From positions 1-37,157 of the forward strand of contig NZ_VOGW01000180.1 in NCBI RefSeq assembly GCF_007896895.1: a stretch of DNA of 37,157 bases. Reading direction: 5' to 3'. This document shows positions 7,608 to 16,143 of this stretch, in pieces. Source of the DNA: Streptomyces misionensis. Its GTDB lineage: Bacteria; Actinomycetota; Actinomycetes; Streptomycetales; Streptomycetaceae. The notes under the pieces are model-generated. The model was given only the letters and a program-made list of their open reading frames with translations, was not told the DNA's origin and did no database searches. Position numbers and translations under genes: made by a program. Within the stretch, counting starts at the first letter, position 1. Every line of letters starts with the position of its first letter.

Positions 7608-8330
7608 GTGAAGTACACCCGCATCACCGCGCTGGCCGCCCTCGGCGTCGCCGCCACCCTCTCGCTCACCGCCTGTGGAAGCAACGGCTCCGGGAAGGAC
7701 TCGTCCGCCAAGGGCCCCTCGGCGTCGTCCGCTTCCTCCGCGTCTTCTTCCTCGGCCTCGTCCTCCCCGTCCTCGGACGGCGGCTCGACGCCGGACGGTG
7801 GCCAGAGGCCGCAGGGTGAGTCGGGCTCCGGCAGCGCGGAGGCCGGCGCGGGGACGTCGGACTCCGGACGGAACACCCGGGCCGGCGGCGACTCCGGGAA
7901 CGGGACGACGACGACCGGCGGCAGGATCGCGTTCTGCAGGACGGCGAACCTGGCCATCGACGCCGCCGACGCCGCGCCCGACCCGCATTCCGGCAGGATC
8001 GACATCACCATGGTCAACCGGGGCTCGACCACCTGCTCGGCGACGGGGTTCGCGGGCGTCGACATCAAGGACGCCGACCACACCTCGAGCCCCATCGAGC
8101 GCGGCCCCGCCCAGCCCCGCGTCACCATCCTGAAGCCCGGTGACGCCGCTGTCTTCGACATCGCCTACGACATCGACAACAGCGGCAACAGCCTCACGTC
8201 CCCGACCGACATCCTCGTGACGCCTCCGAACGAGACGCACACGGTGAGCCTGCCGTGGCCCGCGGGCGCGGGGAGCGTCAAGGGCGCCTACACCGACGTT
8301 CAGGTCTACCCGACGCACACCACCAAGTAG
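7608..8330 (+). CDS. Secreted lipoprotein with DUF4232-like domain
   Basis: A 240-aa protein starting with GTG at 7608 after a GGGGGA ribosome site. The signal peptide MKYTRITALAALGVAATLSLTAC ends in lipobox LTAC. Residues 26-105 are a low-complexity Ser/Gly/Ala linker that probably spans the wall. The C-terminal domain of about 130 residues has the pattern of DUF4232: FCRTANLAIDA, RIDITMVNRGSTTCSATGFAGVDI, VTILKPGDAAVFDIAYDI, with a likely disulfide between the two Cys residues. The fold is an immunoglobulin-like beta sandwich of unknown function, frequent in Streptomyces surface proteins. It converges with the sirtuin gene, with only 16 bp between the stops. Confidence 0.87.
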   Translation: MKYTRITALAALGVAATLSLTACGSNGSGKDSSAKGPSASSASSASSSSASSSPSSDGGSTPDGGQRPQGESGSGSAEAGAGTSDSGRNTRAGGDSGNGTTTTGGRIAFCRTANLAIDAADAAPDPHSGRIDITMVNRGSTTCSATGFAGVDIKDADHTSSPIERGPAQPRVTILKPGDAAVFDIAYDIDNSGNSLTSPTDILVTPPNETHTVSLPWPAGAGSVKGAYTDVQVYPTHTTK

Positions 8331-8346
8331 GGATCCGCGCCGGCCG

Positions 8347-9234
8347 CTACCCGTCGACGGTGATGCCCAGCCGGTCGGCCACGGTGGTCAGGGCCGGACC
8401 CAGGGGGAGGGCGACCCGGCCGGCGGCGTGCCGGTCACCCCGTGTCGGGCCCTGGTTGACGATCAGCACCGGCTTCCCGGCCTCGGCCGCCTGCCGGACG
8501 AACCGGAGCCCGGACATCACCGTCAGGGAGGAACCGAGGACCAGCAGCGCGGCCGCCTCGCGCACCAGGCGACGGCAGTGCTCGACCCGCGCCCGCGGGA
8601 CGGCCTCCCCGAAGAAGACGACGTCCGGTTTGAGGATGCCGCCGCAGGCCGTGCAGGGCAGCACGCGGAAGTCTCCGACCTGTTCGTCACAGAGGTCCGC
8701 GTCGCCGTCCGGGTTGATCCCGGCGGCCACCGGATCGAAGCCGGCGTTGGCCTCCTCCAGCCGCCGTGCGAGCTCGCGCCGCGGGCTGAGGGTGCCGCAG
8801 GACAGGCACACGACCCGGTCGAGGCTGCCGTGGAGCTCCACCACGTCCTCGCTGCCGGCGGCCTGGTGCAGGCCGTCGACGTTCTGGGTGATCACACCGG
8901 TCAGCAGGCCGTGCCGTCCGAACGCGGCCACGGCCCGGTGCCCCGCGTTGGGGCGGGCCCGGCCGAAGGTCCGCCAGCCGAGGTGGCTGCGCGCCCAGTA
9001 GCGGCGCCTGGCCTGGGCGTCGGCGGTGAAGTCCTGGTAGGTCATCGGGGTGTGCCGGCTCAGGCTCCCGCCCTCGCCCCGGTAGTCGGGGATGCCCGAC
9101 TCGGTGGAGATCCCCGCCCCGCTGAGCACCAGCACCCCGCCCGCCCGCAGGGCATCGACGACCGGCGCCGGGTCCGTGCCGCCCGGCGGCAGCTCCTCGG
9201 TGGGGATCCAGCTCAGGGTGGGTCGCATCCGCAT
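8347..9234 (-). CDS. Sir2-family NAD-dependent protein deacylase (class II-like)
   Basis: About 295 aa, starting at M in MRMRPTLSWIP (9234, or 9228 two codons later). It holds the complete sirtuin core: NAD loop GAGISTESGIPDYRGEGG, TQNVDGLHQAAGS, catalytic His in ELHGSLDRVVC, four zinc cysteines in two pairs (CLSC and CTAC), PDVVFFGEAVP and VLGSSLTVMSG. The GISTESGIPDYR form and the widely spaced zinc pairs resemble SIRT4-type class II sirtuins. Known for the family: removal of acyl groups from lysine using NAD+, giving nicotinamide and O-acyl-ADP-ribose. It stands alone on the - strand, next to the AI-2E-type gene on the same strand 82 bp away. Targets are unknown. Confidence 0.93.
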   Translation of the reverse strand: MRMRPTLSWIPTEELPPGGTDPAPVVDALRAGGVLVLSGAGISTESGIPDYRGEGGSLSRHTPMTYQDFTADAQARRRYWARSHLGWRTFGRARPNAGHRAVAAFGRHGLLTGVITQNVDGLHQAAGSEDVVELHGSLDRVVCLSCGTLSPRRELARRLEEANAGFDPVAAGINPDGDADLCDEQVGDFRVLPCTACGGILKPDVVFFGEAVPRARVEHCRRLVREAAALLVLGSSLTVMSGLRFVRQAAEAGKPVLIVNQGPTRGDRHAAGRVALPLGPALTTVADRLGITVDG

Positions 9235-9316
9235 GCGGCAAGGGTACGGGGCCGGGCCCGTCGCTCCGGGGGAGCGCCCGCGGCCGTGCCCGCCGGGCAG
9301 GCCGGATTCCACGTGC

Positions 9317-10495
9317 TCAGGGCGGCACCGCCCGCAACGCCTTCAGCACCGCCCAGACCACCGAGATCAGCGGAACGGCGACGATCGCGCCGACCACCCC
9401 CGCGACGATGCTGCCCGCGATCACCGAGAGCGCGACGACCAGCGGGTGCAGCCGCACCGCCCAGCTCATCACCACGGGATGCAGCACATGCCCCTCCAGC
9501 TGGCCGATCACCACGATCAGCGCCAGCACGGCCAGGGCGACGAGCGGGCCCCGTCCGGCCAGCGCGACGACCGTGGCCACCGCCAGCGCCACCGGCGAGC
9601 CCACCAGTGGCACGAACGCGGCGAAGAACTCCAGCACGGCCAGTGGCAGGGCCAGCGGCACCCGCAGCACCAGCAGGGCCATCCCCACCAGCACGGCGTT
9701 GGTGGCGGCCACGATGATGATGCCGCGCGTGTACCCGGCGAAGGCCCGCCAGGCCGCCCGCCCCGCCCGGTCCCAGTTGCGCCGCGCCCCGGCGGGCACC
9801 AATTGCTCCTGCGCCCAGTGCCACAGCCGCTCCCCGGAGTGGATGAAGAACACCGAGGAGAACAGCGCGAGCGCGGCGCCCGTGGCCAGCTCCACCACCC
9901 GGCCGAGGCCGCTGACGGCGCTGCTGAGCAGGCTCGACCGGTGCGCCGAGAGGTAGTTCGTCACCTGGCGTTCGAGCGCGGACAGCCGGCCGGGGCTGAG
10001 CCGGAACGGCGGTCGTTGCAGCCACTTCTCGATACGGTGCACACCCCCGCTGAACTCACCGGCCAGCCGGGGCAACTCGCCCGCCACCGCGTTGCCCATC
10101 AGCGCGAGCAGCGCGAGCAGCGCCAGCAGACTGCCCACCAGCGCGACGGCGACGCACAGCGGGCGCGGCAGGACCCGGTTCAGGAGGTCGGTGAGCGGGC
10201 GCAGCACCGAGGTGATGACGAGCGCCAGGAACAGGGCGACCGCGATCAGCTGGAAGCTGCCGAGGACGCTGAAGACGCCGTAGACGACGCCGCCGACGAG
10301 GATGAGCCGCCAGGCGTAGGCGGCGGCGGTGCGCAGCCAGGGCACGGTGCGCTCGGTCACCGGCGCCCGCGACTCGGGGCGCGGCGACGCCGAGAGACGC
10401 ACGGAGTACGCGGGGCGGCTGCCGAGCACCGCACGCCCCGGCCGGTGCCCGCCGCCCTCCGGCCCGGCCGCCCGCCGGCGCGCATCGCCCACCAT
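9317..10495 (-). CDS. AI-2E family (PF01594) multi-pass membrane protein
   Basis: A 392-aa protein. The start at 10495 (MVGDARRR) has GGGAGCG just upstream. A proline/arginine-rich cytoplasmic N terminus is followed by membrane segments around residues 60-110 (LILVGGVVYGVFSVLGSFQLIAVALFLALVIT) and 120-145, a long amphipathic soluble region (LPRLAGEFSGGVHRIEKWLQ to SGERLWHW), and a block of C-terminal helices (GIIIVAATNAVLVGMALLVL, LAVLEFFAAFVPLVGSPVALA, LIVVIGQLEGHVLHPVVM, VIAGSIVAGVVGAIVAVPLISV). The motif E/G-x-H-x-L-x-P in GHVLHPVVM is characteristic. Family members export autoinducer-2 or act as sodium-proton antiporters. No AI-2 synthase is nearby, so the substrate is unassigned. Confidence 0.9.
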   Translation of the reverse strand: MVGDARRRAAGPEGGGHRPGRAVLGSRPAYSVRLSASPRPESRAPVTERTVPWLRTAAAYAWRLILVGGVVYGVFSVLGSFQLIAVALFLALVITSVLRPLTDLLNRVLPRPLCVAVALVGSLLALLALLALMGNAVAGELPRLAGEFSGGVHRIEKWLQRPPFRLSPGRLSALERQVTNYLSAHRSSLLSSAVSGLGRVVELATGAALALFSSVFFIHSGERLWHWAQEQLVPAGARRNWDRAGRAAWRAFAGYTRGIIIVAATNAVLVGMALLVLRVPLALPLAVLEFFAAFVPLVGSPVALAVATVVALAGRGPLVALAVLALIVVIGQLEGHVLHPVVMSWAVRLHPLVVALSVIAGSIVAGVVGAIVAVPLISVVWAVLKALRAVPP

Positions 10496-10816
10496 CGCTC
10501 CCGTCCGACGCTCCTGGGAGAACCGTAAGCACAGGGACACCCGACCGCCCGTCCAACGCGTCCGGGAGCGGGTCACGACAGGGGCGGCGCCACCACCTCG
10601 GCGACCGTGAGCCGGTACACCGGTCACGCCGTGCTCCCGCCGATCCGGCGCGCCCCGGCCAGGAGATGTGACCAGAGGCGACTGGTGTGACAGTGGACGT
10701 GGGCCACGCGGCCCTGGTGCGGGCGGTGGTCACACGACCTTCACAGTCACCCCGGGTGGGGTGGGTCCGCGCCGGGGCACTCGCGGGGTGTCGTCGGCCA
10801 GGAGGGAGTACCTCCA
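10496..10816. other. Intergenic gap without a recognisable gene
   Basis: These 321 bases lie between the divergent AI-2E-type gene and the small membrane protein at 10817. Both promoters presumably lie here. I see no convincing reading frame, terminator or -35/-10 pair. GTGTGAC near 10685 and GTCACAC near 10729 are far-spaced complementary words, too weak to call. Confidence 0.4.
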
Positions 10817-10960
10817 GTGATCACCGTCGCGGTTCTGCTTCTCCCCGTGCTCAGCCTGCTGCTGTTCGGCCTCGATCAGGTCGAGGACCGATGGGTGACC
10901 CGCCCGTCCAAACCCCGCCCCGAGCGCGCGCACAGACGCCGCCGGGCGTGGCGCCGCTGA
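10817..10960 (+). CDS. Small single-pass membrane protein, 47 aa
   Basis: GTG start at 10817 with GGAGG at 10801-10805. The product begins VITVAVLLLPVLSLLLFGLD, a membrane segment, then QVEDRWVTRP and an Arg-rich cytoplasmic tail ending RRRRAWRR. I recall short Streptomyces proteins with this layout (hydrophobic N terminus, GLDxxEDR, basic tail), which supports it as a real gene, but their function is unknown. The tail suggests contact with nucleic acid, acidic lipid or another membrane protein. The 50-bp gap to the convergent DUF2267-like gene holds no strong hairpin. Confidence 0.7.
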   Translation: MITVAVLLLPVLSLLLFGLDQVEDRWVTRPSKPRPERAHRRRRAWRR

Positions 10961-11010
10961 CGGTACGGTCGCGGAGCGCGTCGCCCGCGCGGCCGCGGAC
11001 GGCGCCCCGG

Positions 11011-11436
11011 CTATCCGCCCTCGCCCGCCCGCTCCACCGGCAGCAGCTCGCGGATGTCCGCGGGCAGCGCGCCCGCCATCCGCTCGGTCAGCTCCGGGGC
11101 GAGGGCCGCGTCCAGCACCTCCAGGACGGCCGCGGCCTCCCGCAGCGCCGTGTCCTCGTCGGTGCCCGCCCGGTCGGCGACCCGCCCCGCGAAGGCGGTC
11201 AGCCCGAACCGCTGGCCCGCCGTGCCCTCCGCGGCGGACGCGGCGGTGGCGTCCGCCGCCAGCCGCATCGCGTCGGCCATGTCGGGCGGCAACTGGGCGG
11301 CCACGTGCCGGGCCAGCCCGGACGGCAACCGCTCTGCCAGGGTCGTCACCACCGCGTGCGCGGCCCGCTCGGCGGAGCCCCGGTCGGGCAGCCGGGCGAG
11401 CGCCTGCACCTTGCCGATCATCTCGTCGTGGCGCAT
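11011..11436 (-). CDS. DUF2267-like protein
   Basis: A 141-aa soluble, all-helical protein starting at MRHDEMIGKVQALARL, with AAGGGGA 8 bases upstream. The pattern fits DUF2267: RGSAERAAHAVVTTLAERLPSGLARHVAAQLPPDMADAM in the first repeat and DEDTALREAAAVLEVLDAALAPELTERMAGALPADIRELL in the second. These are two related helical units with LP-x-x-L/I motifs. The family is common in actinomycetes and cyanobacteria. Its biochemical role is not established, and no ligand residues stand out. Confidence 0.85.
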   Translation of the reverse strand: MRHDEMIGKVQALARLPDRGSAERAAHAVVTTLAERLPSGLARHVAAQLPPDMADAMRLAADATAASAAEGTAGQRFGLTAFAGRVADRAGTDEDTALREAAAVLEVLDAALAPELTERMAGALPADIRELLPVERAGEGG

Positions 11437-11640
11437 GAGTCCGTCCCCTTCCTCACGAAGCCGGGGCGGTGCCCGGCCCGTGGGCACGCCCGTACCGCCC
11501 GGGTACCCCGGTTGGCCGGGTGCCGCACGGCCGGTCCGCGCCGACGGGCGGCGTCCCGGAGGGCCGGGGTAGCGTCAGGGGACCACCTCGGGGGTAGACG
11601 CCAGCGGCAGGACATCGGCGGAACGGCAGGCGAGGTGCGC

Positions 11641-12378
11641 ATGGCGGGAGTGTGGCTGGCGGCGCCGTTGTGGGACATACACAACGGCCAGGGGCCCAGG
11701 CAGCTGACCGAGCTGGGGCTCGCGCTGGTGCTGTCGACCCTGATCGGCTGGGAGCGCGCGGCCCAGCAGAAGAGCGCGGGCCTGCGCACCCACACGCTGG
11801 TCGGCATCGCGAGCGCGCTGATGATGGAGGTGTCCCAGCACGGCTTCTCCGCGGTGCTCGGGCTGGACCACGTCTCCTTCGACCCCTCCCGCGTCGCGGC
11901 CCAGATCGTCTCCGGCATCGGCTTCATCGGCGGCGGGCTGATCTTCGTCCGGCGGGACGCGGTGCGGGGCCTGACGACCGCCGCCACCGTCTGGCTGACC
12001 TGCGCGGTCGGCATGGCCTGCGGGGGCGGGCTGCCGGTCCTCGCGGTGGCGGTGACCGCGCTGCACTTCCTGGTGGTGCGCGGCTACTCGCACTTCTCCG
12101 GCCGGCTGGTCCCCGGCACGGCCGCCGCCGTCTTCGAGGCCCGGCTGACCTACCGCACCGGCTCCGCGCTGCTGCCCCGCCTGATGCAGATCTGCACCCG
12201 GCTCGGCTTCCGCATCGTCCAGGTCAAGGTCGAGCGCCTGCCGGGCCGTACCGACGACGCCGCCCGCGTCCTCCTCGAACTGGAGGGCACCGAGGACCCC
12301 GCCCGGCTGGCGGCGGAGCTGTTCCACGACGAGGGCGTGCTCGACATAGAGCTGATCCCGGCGGCGGACGACGAGTGA
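11641..12378 (+). CDS. MgtC/SapB-family membrane protein
   Basis: A 245-aa protein. The ATG at 11641 follows GAGGTG; the same frame upstream to 10687 overlaps other genes and is not used. The N-terminal 140 residues carry the MgtC signature: LVLSTLIGWERAAQQKSAGLRTHTLVGIASAL, VAAQIVSGIGFIGGGLIF and VRGLTTAATVWLTCAVGMACGGG, with four to five membrane helices. The C-terminal 90 residues form a soluble ACT-like domain (FEARLTYRTGSALLPRLMQICTRLGFRIVQVKVE). Known for MgtC proteins: survival at low magnesium and inhibition of F-type ATP synthase in pathogens. In Streptomyces a role in magnesium or envelope homeostasis is only inferred. It converges tightly with the next gene, with 3 bp between the stops. 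Confidence 0.88.
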   Translation: MAGVWLAAPLWDIHNGQGPRQLTELGLALVLSTLIGWERAAQQKSAGLRTHTLVGIASALMMEVSQHGFSAVLGLDHVSFDPSRVAAQIVSGIGFIGGGLIFVRRDAVRGLTTAATVWLTCAVGMACGGGLPVLAVAVTALHFLVVRGYSHFSGRLVPGTAAAVFEARLTYRTGSALLPRLMQICTRLGFRIVQVKVERLPGRTDDAARVLLELEGTEDPARLAAELFHDEGVLDIELIPAADDE

Positions 12379-12381
12379 GCC

Positions 12382-12873
12382 TCAGCCCTTTGTGGTCCGC
12401 TGGGTCCAGGTCCAGGCGTACTGGAGCCAGTCCGACACGGTCACCGCGCCGAAGCCGCCGCAGACCAGCCGGGTGAGCCGGGGCGCCGCCGCGTAGGAGC
12501 ACACCAGGGTGCCCGCGGCCCAGGCGGAGACGCAGAACGGGCAGGACAGCAGGTCGCCGACGGCGCGCCGCGGCCCGCTGCCCCGGGGCTCGTCCCTCAC
12601 CTCGTTCGCCTCGCCCTCGCCCGAGCGGCGGGTGAACGGCGCCCGTACGAAGCTGGTGACCTTGTCCCGGGCCAGCAGCCGGGACGCCTTGTACGTGGCG
12701 GTTCCGAGCAGGACGACGTCCCACGGCGGCACCCGCTCCGGCAGCCGTACGCCCCGGCGCCGGGCCAGCACCGCGAACGCGCCCGTGCCCGCCGCGAACG
12801 CGGTGGCGATCGTCGCGTAACCGGCGAGCGGCACCTCGCCCCCGTCGTCGTAGCCTGCCGTGTGCGTCGTCAT
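12382..12873 (-). CDS. DUF1360-like membrane protein
   Basis: A 163-aa protein starting at MTTHTAGYDDGG, with GGAGG just upstream. Predicted helices lie at YATIATAFAAGTGAFAVLA, VVLLGTATYKASRLLARDKVTSFVRAPF and the C-terminal half (LLSCPFCVSAWAAGTLVCSYAAAPRLTRLVCGGFGAVTVSDWLQYAW). The motifs TYKxSRLLARDKVTSFVRAPF and LLSCPFCVSxW are the usual marks of DUF1360, a small membrane family known from sporulating bacteria such as Bacillus and from Streptomyces. The CPFC pair might bind a metal or form a disulfide. Its role is unknown. It is divergent from the hydrogenase maturation operon. Confidence 0.85.
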   Translation of the reverse strand: MTTHTAGYDDGGEVPLAGYATIATAFAAGTGAFAVLARRRGVRLPERVPPWDVVLLGTATYKASRLLARDKVTSFVRAPFTRRSGEGEANEVRDEPRGSGPRRAVGDLLSCPFCVSAWAAGTLVCSYAAAPRLTRLVCGGFGAVTVSDWLQYAWTWTQRTTKG

Positions 12874-13069
12874 GGGGCCTCCACGCCGTGGGCTCGGACT
12901 TCGCCGAGGGCGCGGACCGGGTTCCCCCGGGGCGGGGGCCGACACGTGCGCGGCGGGGCGGAGCGGGCGCCCCGGCGCGGGCCGGATGGCGGAAGACGGC
13001 CCGCCGCCGCGGGCGAAACGCCGCGGCGGTCCTTCGCGGCGCGCGGCGCGGGGACGACCATGCCGCGTC

Positions 13070-14779
13070 ATGGACATTCTGCTCGTGGCCAGCGCGTTCA
13101 ACAGCCTCTCCCAGCGGGTGTACGCCGAACTGTCCGACCGGGGACACCGCGTGGACGTCGTGCTGGCGTCGCACGGCGACGACCCGGTCCGGGCCGCCCT
13201 GCGCGCACACCGTCCGGACCTCGTCATCGCCCCGATGCTCACGACCGCCCTGCCGGAGGACGTGTGGCGGGAGCACACCTGCCTGATCGTCCACCCCGGA
13301 CCGCCCGGCGACCGCGGCCCCTCCTCGCTGGACTGGGCCATCGCCGAACAGGCACCGGAGTGGGGCGTGACCGTGCTCCAGGCCGAGGCCGGGATGGACG
13401 CGGGCCCGATCTGGGCGGCCGAGCCCTTCCGCGTGGCGCCCGTCGGCAAGAGCGACCTGTACCGCAACGAGGTCTCCGACGCCGCCGTCACCGCCGTCCT
13501 CGCCGCCGTACGGCGGCACGCCGAGGGCTCGTACAAGCCCCGCCCGCAGAGCGACCCCTCGATCGGCGTCGCCTGGCGCGACCCGTTCCCCCAGGAGCGG
13601 CGGCGCATCGACTGGGCGTACGACGACACCGCCACGGTGCTGCGCAAGCTGCGCGGCGCCGACTCCCGCCCCGGCGTCCTCGACGAACTCCTCGGCCGGG
13701 AGGTGTTCCTGCACGGCGGCCACCCCGAGGACGAGCTGCGCGGCCGGCCCGGCGAGCTGCTGGCCCGGCGGTCCGGCGCCGTGTGCCGGGCCACCCGGGA
13801 CAGCGCGGTGTGGATCCCCGAACTGCGCCCGCGCAGGAACTCCGGCGACCCGGCGCCCTTCCGTCGCCCGGCCACCGACGTCCTCGCCGCCCTCGACCCT
13901 TCCCTCGGACTCCCGGAGGTCCCGGCCCCGTTGGAGCTGCCGGAACACCGGCGCACCTACGCCGACGTCCGCTACCGGGAGCGCGGCGACGTCGGACTGC
14001 TGAGCTTCTCCTTCCCGGGCGGCGCGATGAGCACCGACCAGTGCCGGCGCCTGCTCGCCGCCTACGAGCACGCGCTCACCCGGCCCACCCGGGTCCTGGT
14101 GCTCGGCGGGGCGCGGGACTTCTTCTCCAACGGCATCCACCTCAACGTCATCGAGGCGGCCCCCGACCCCGCCCTGGAGTCCTGGACCAACCTCAACGCC
14201 ATCGACGACCTGGCCCAGGCGGTGCTGTGCACCACCGACCGGCTGGTGGTGGCCGCGCTCGCGGGCAACGCGGCCGCGGGCGGCGCGATGCTCGCCCTCG
14301 CCGCCGACCAGGTGTGGTGCCGCGCGGGCACCGTCCTCAACCCGCACTACCGGCGCATGGGCCTGTACGGCTCGGAGCTGTGGACGTACAGCCTGCCGCG
14401 CCGCGTCGGCCCGCAGGAGGCCGACCGGCTCACCGGCCAGGCGCTGCCGGTGAGCGCGGCGAGCGCGCTGCGGACCGGGCTCGTGGACCGCGTCGTACCC
14501 GCCGCGCCCGGGGAGTTCGCGGCCGAGGCGGAGCGGCTCGCGGCGGGGCTCGCCGCCGTCCCCGACCTGGACCGGCGCATCGCCGCCAAGGCCGACGCCC
14601 GCGCCGCCGACGAGGAGCGTCGGCCCCTGGCCGACTTCCGGCAGGCCGAACTCGCCCGTATGCACGCCGTGTTCTTCGACCCCGAGGCCCCGTACCACGC
14701 CCTGCGCGCCGCCTTCGTCCGCAAGACCCCCACGGGCACACCCCGCCCGCTCACCCCGCCGCCCGGGGAATCCCGGTGA
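13070..14779 (+). CDS. hoxX: HoxX, makes the CO ligand of [NiFe]-hydrogenase
   Basis: A 569-aa protein starting at MDILLVASAFNSLSQRVYAEL. The ribosome site is weak, and the frame is open upstream without good coding character. Residues 1-270 resemble methionyl-tRNA formyltransferase, binding N10-formyl-THF: LASHGDDPVRAALRAHRPDLVIAPML and VHPGPPGDRGPSSLDWAI. Residues 300-540 resemble the crotonase/enoyl-CoA hydratase fold: LLSFSFPGGAMS, VLVLGGARDFFSNGIHLNVIE, VAALAGNAAAGGAMLALAADQVW. Known for HoxX: formyl transfer to coenzyme A and decarbonylation, releasing CO for the active-site iron when oxygen is present. It is the first gene of the maturation operon and overlaps the protease gene by 4 bases. 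Its presence fits aerobic assembly. Confidence 0.93.
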   Translation: MDILLVASAFNSLSQRVYAELSDRGHRVDVVLASHGDDPVRAALRAHRPDLVIAPMLTTALPEDVWREHTCLIVHPGPPGDRGPSSLDWAIAEQAPEWGVTVLQAEAGMDAGPIWAAEPFRVAPVGKSDLYRNEVSDAAVTAVLAAVRRHAEGSYKPRPQSDPSIGVAWRDPFPQERRRIDWAYDDTATVLRKLRGADSRPGVLDELLGREVFLHGGHPEDELRGRPGELLARRSGAVCRATRDSAVWIPELRPRRNSGDPAPFRRPATDVLAALDPSLGLPEVPAPLELPEHRRTYADVRYRERGDVGLLSFSFPGGAMSTDQCRRLLAAYEHALTRPTRVLVLGGARDFFSNGIHLNVIEAAPDPALESWTNLNAIDDLAQAVLCTTDRLVVAALAGNAAAGGAMLALAADQVWCRAGTVLNPHYRRMGLYGSELWTYSLPRRVGPQEADRLTGQALPVSAASALRTGLVDRVVPAAPGEFAAEAERLAAGLAAVPDLDRRIAAKADARAADEERRPLADFRQAELARMHAVFFDPEAPYHALRAAFVRKTPTGTPRPLTPPPGESR

Positions 14780-15357
14780 CCGCCCCGCTCCTGGTGGCCG
14801 GGGTGGGCAACATCTTCCTCGCCGACGACGCCTTCGGGCCCGAGGTGATCCGGGCCCTCGACGGGCGCCCGCTGCCGCCCGGGGCACGGGTGCGGGACTA
14901 CGGCATCCGCGGCCTGGACCTCGCCTACGACCTGCTCGGCGGCTGCGCGACCGCCGTACTCGTGGACGCGGCCCGGCGCGGCCGGCGGCCCGGCACGCTC
15001 TTCCTGATCGAGGCCGACCCCCCGGACGGCACCGTCCCGCCCGAGGCGCACGGCATGGACCCGGCGAAGGTGCTGGCCCTGGCCACCCACCTGGGCGACG
15101 AACCACTGCCCCGGGTCCTGGTCCTGGCCTGTGAGCCGGAACTGCTGCCGGACCGCGACGAGGACATCATGCCGGGGCTCAGCGCCCGGGTGCGCGCGGC
15201 CGTCGAACCCGCCGTGGCCGCGCTGCACGCACTGGTCCCGCTGCTGCTGGCCGATCCGGGCGCGCCGGCCGCCGCGTTGCGCCGGTCGATGGAATCCGGC
15301 CCGGCGCGCGCGGCTGCGCTGCCCCTCCGAGCGGCGGGCACGGCCGAAGATCGGTGA
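14776..15357 (+). CDS. Hydrogenase maturation endopeptidase (HyaD/HybD family)
   Basis: A 193-aa protein. The GTG at 14776 overlaps the hoxX stop in a GTGA junction. The N terminus LLVAGVGNIFLADDAFGPEVI is the family signature. Further expected nickel-sensing residues are the Glu in FGPEVI, the Asp in VRDYGIRGLDLAYDL and the His in PPEAHGMDPAKVLAL. Known function: after nickel insertion the enzyme cuts the C-terminal extension from the hydrogenase large subunit just behind the DPCxxCxxH motif, locking the metal site. Its target here should be the large subunit at 23007-24800. The last 35 residues (LLLADPGAPAAALRRSMES onwards) are an unusual Ala/Arg-rich tail of unknown use. Confidence 0.92.
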   Translation: MTAPLLVAGVGNIFLADDAFGPEVIRALDGRPLPPGARVRDYGIRGLDLAYDLLGGCATAVLVDAARRGRRPGTLFLIEADPPDGTVPPEAHGMDPAKVLALATHLGDEPLPRVLVLACEPELLPDRDEDIMPGLSARVRAAVEPAVAALHALVPLLLADPGAPAAALRRSMESGPARAAALPLRAAGTAEDR

Positions 15358-15417
15358 CACCCGGGCCGCGCGGGACGCGGCCCGGGGCCCACGCCCCGAA
15401 CCCGAGGAGCAGCGCCC

Positions 15418-16143
15418 ATGTGCCGGTCCGACGTCAGACAGGCCGTCCTGGCGAAGAACGACGACCTCGCCGCGAGCCTGCGCGAGGAGCTGACCGGGCA
15501 GGGGGTGGCCGTGGTCAACCTGCTGTCCAGCCCGGGCAGCGGCAAGACCGAACTCCTCGGACGGGTGCTCGCCCACGCGGTGGGGCGGGGCGTGCCGGTC
15601 GCCGCGCTCACCGCCGACCTGGCGACCGAGAACGACGCCACCCGCCTGGCCCGCTCGGGCGCCCCCGTCCAGCAGCTGCTCACCGACGGGCTGTGCCACC
15701 TGGAGGCCCGTCAGGTCCGGGCCCGGCTCTCGGGCTGGCTGCCGCCGGACACCGAGGTGCTCTTCGTGGAGAACGTCGGCAACCTGGTCTGCCCCGCCTC
15801 GTACGACCTCGGCGAGTCCCTGCGGATCGTGCTGATGGCGGTCACCGAGGGCGAGGACAAACCGCTGAAGTACCCGACCGCGTTCGGCTCCGCCCACCTC
15901 GTCGTCATCACCAAGACCGATCTCGCCGAGGCGGCCGGCTTCGACGAGGACGCGTTCCGGGCGAACGTGGCGCGGGTCAACCCGGGGGTGGAGATCGTAC
16001 GGTCCTGCGCCCGCACCGGCGACGGGGTCGCCACCCTCCTCGACCGGGCCCTCGCCGTGCGCGACGGCGGCCCCGCGCACCGGCCGCCGCTCGCCCCGCA
16101 CCCGCACGGCCACCACCACGCCGAGTCCGCGCCCGTCGTATGA
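15418..16143 (+). CDS. hypB: HypB, nickel-inserting GTPase
   Basis: A 241-aa protein starting at ATG 15418, with GAGGAG about 10 bases upstream. The G-domain shows the P-loop SSPGSGKTELL (residues 37-47), ALTADLATENDATRL, the switch-associated metal-binding pair in DGLCHLEARQV, VENVGNLVCPASYDLGE, and the guanine-specificity motif ITKTDL. Known role: GTP-driven delivery of nickel to the large subunit together with HypA. Two departures stand out. The high-affinity N-terminal CXXCGC site is reduced to MCRSD, with one cysteine, and the histidine-rich nickel-storage stretch is at the C terminus (HPHGHHH, residues 227-233) rather than near the N terminus. It overlaps hypF by ATGA. Confidence 0.95.
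   Translation: MCRSDVRQAVLAKNDDLAASLREELTGQGVAVVNLLSSPGSGKTELLGRVLAHAVGRGVPVAALTADLATENDATRLARSGAPVQQLLTDGLCHLEARQVRARLSGWLPPDTEVLFVENVGNLVCPASYDLGESLRIVLMAVTEGEDKPLKYPTAFGSAHLVVITKTDLAEAAGFDEDAFRANVARVNPGVEIVRSCARTGDGVATLLDRALAVRDGGPAHRPPLAPHPHGHHHAESAPVV

Noticed and set aside
10685..10735. GTGTGAC and GTCACAC as an operator between the AI-2E-type gene and the small membrane protein
   Set aside because: The two halves are more than 35 bases apart with nothing linking them. In this base composition the match can be chance.
12224..15106. A 960-codon open frame on the - strand across hoxX and neighbours
   Set aside because: Same cause as above. Only its final part overlaps in frame position with real genes, and no family motif occurs in it.
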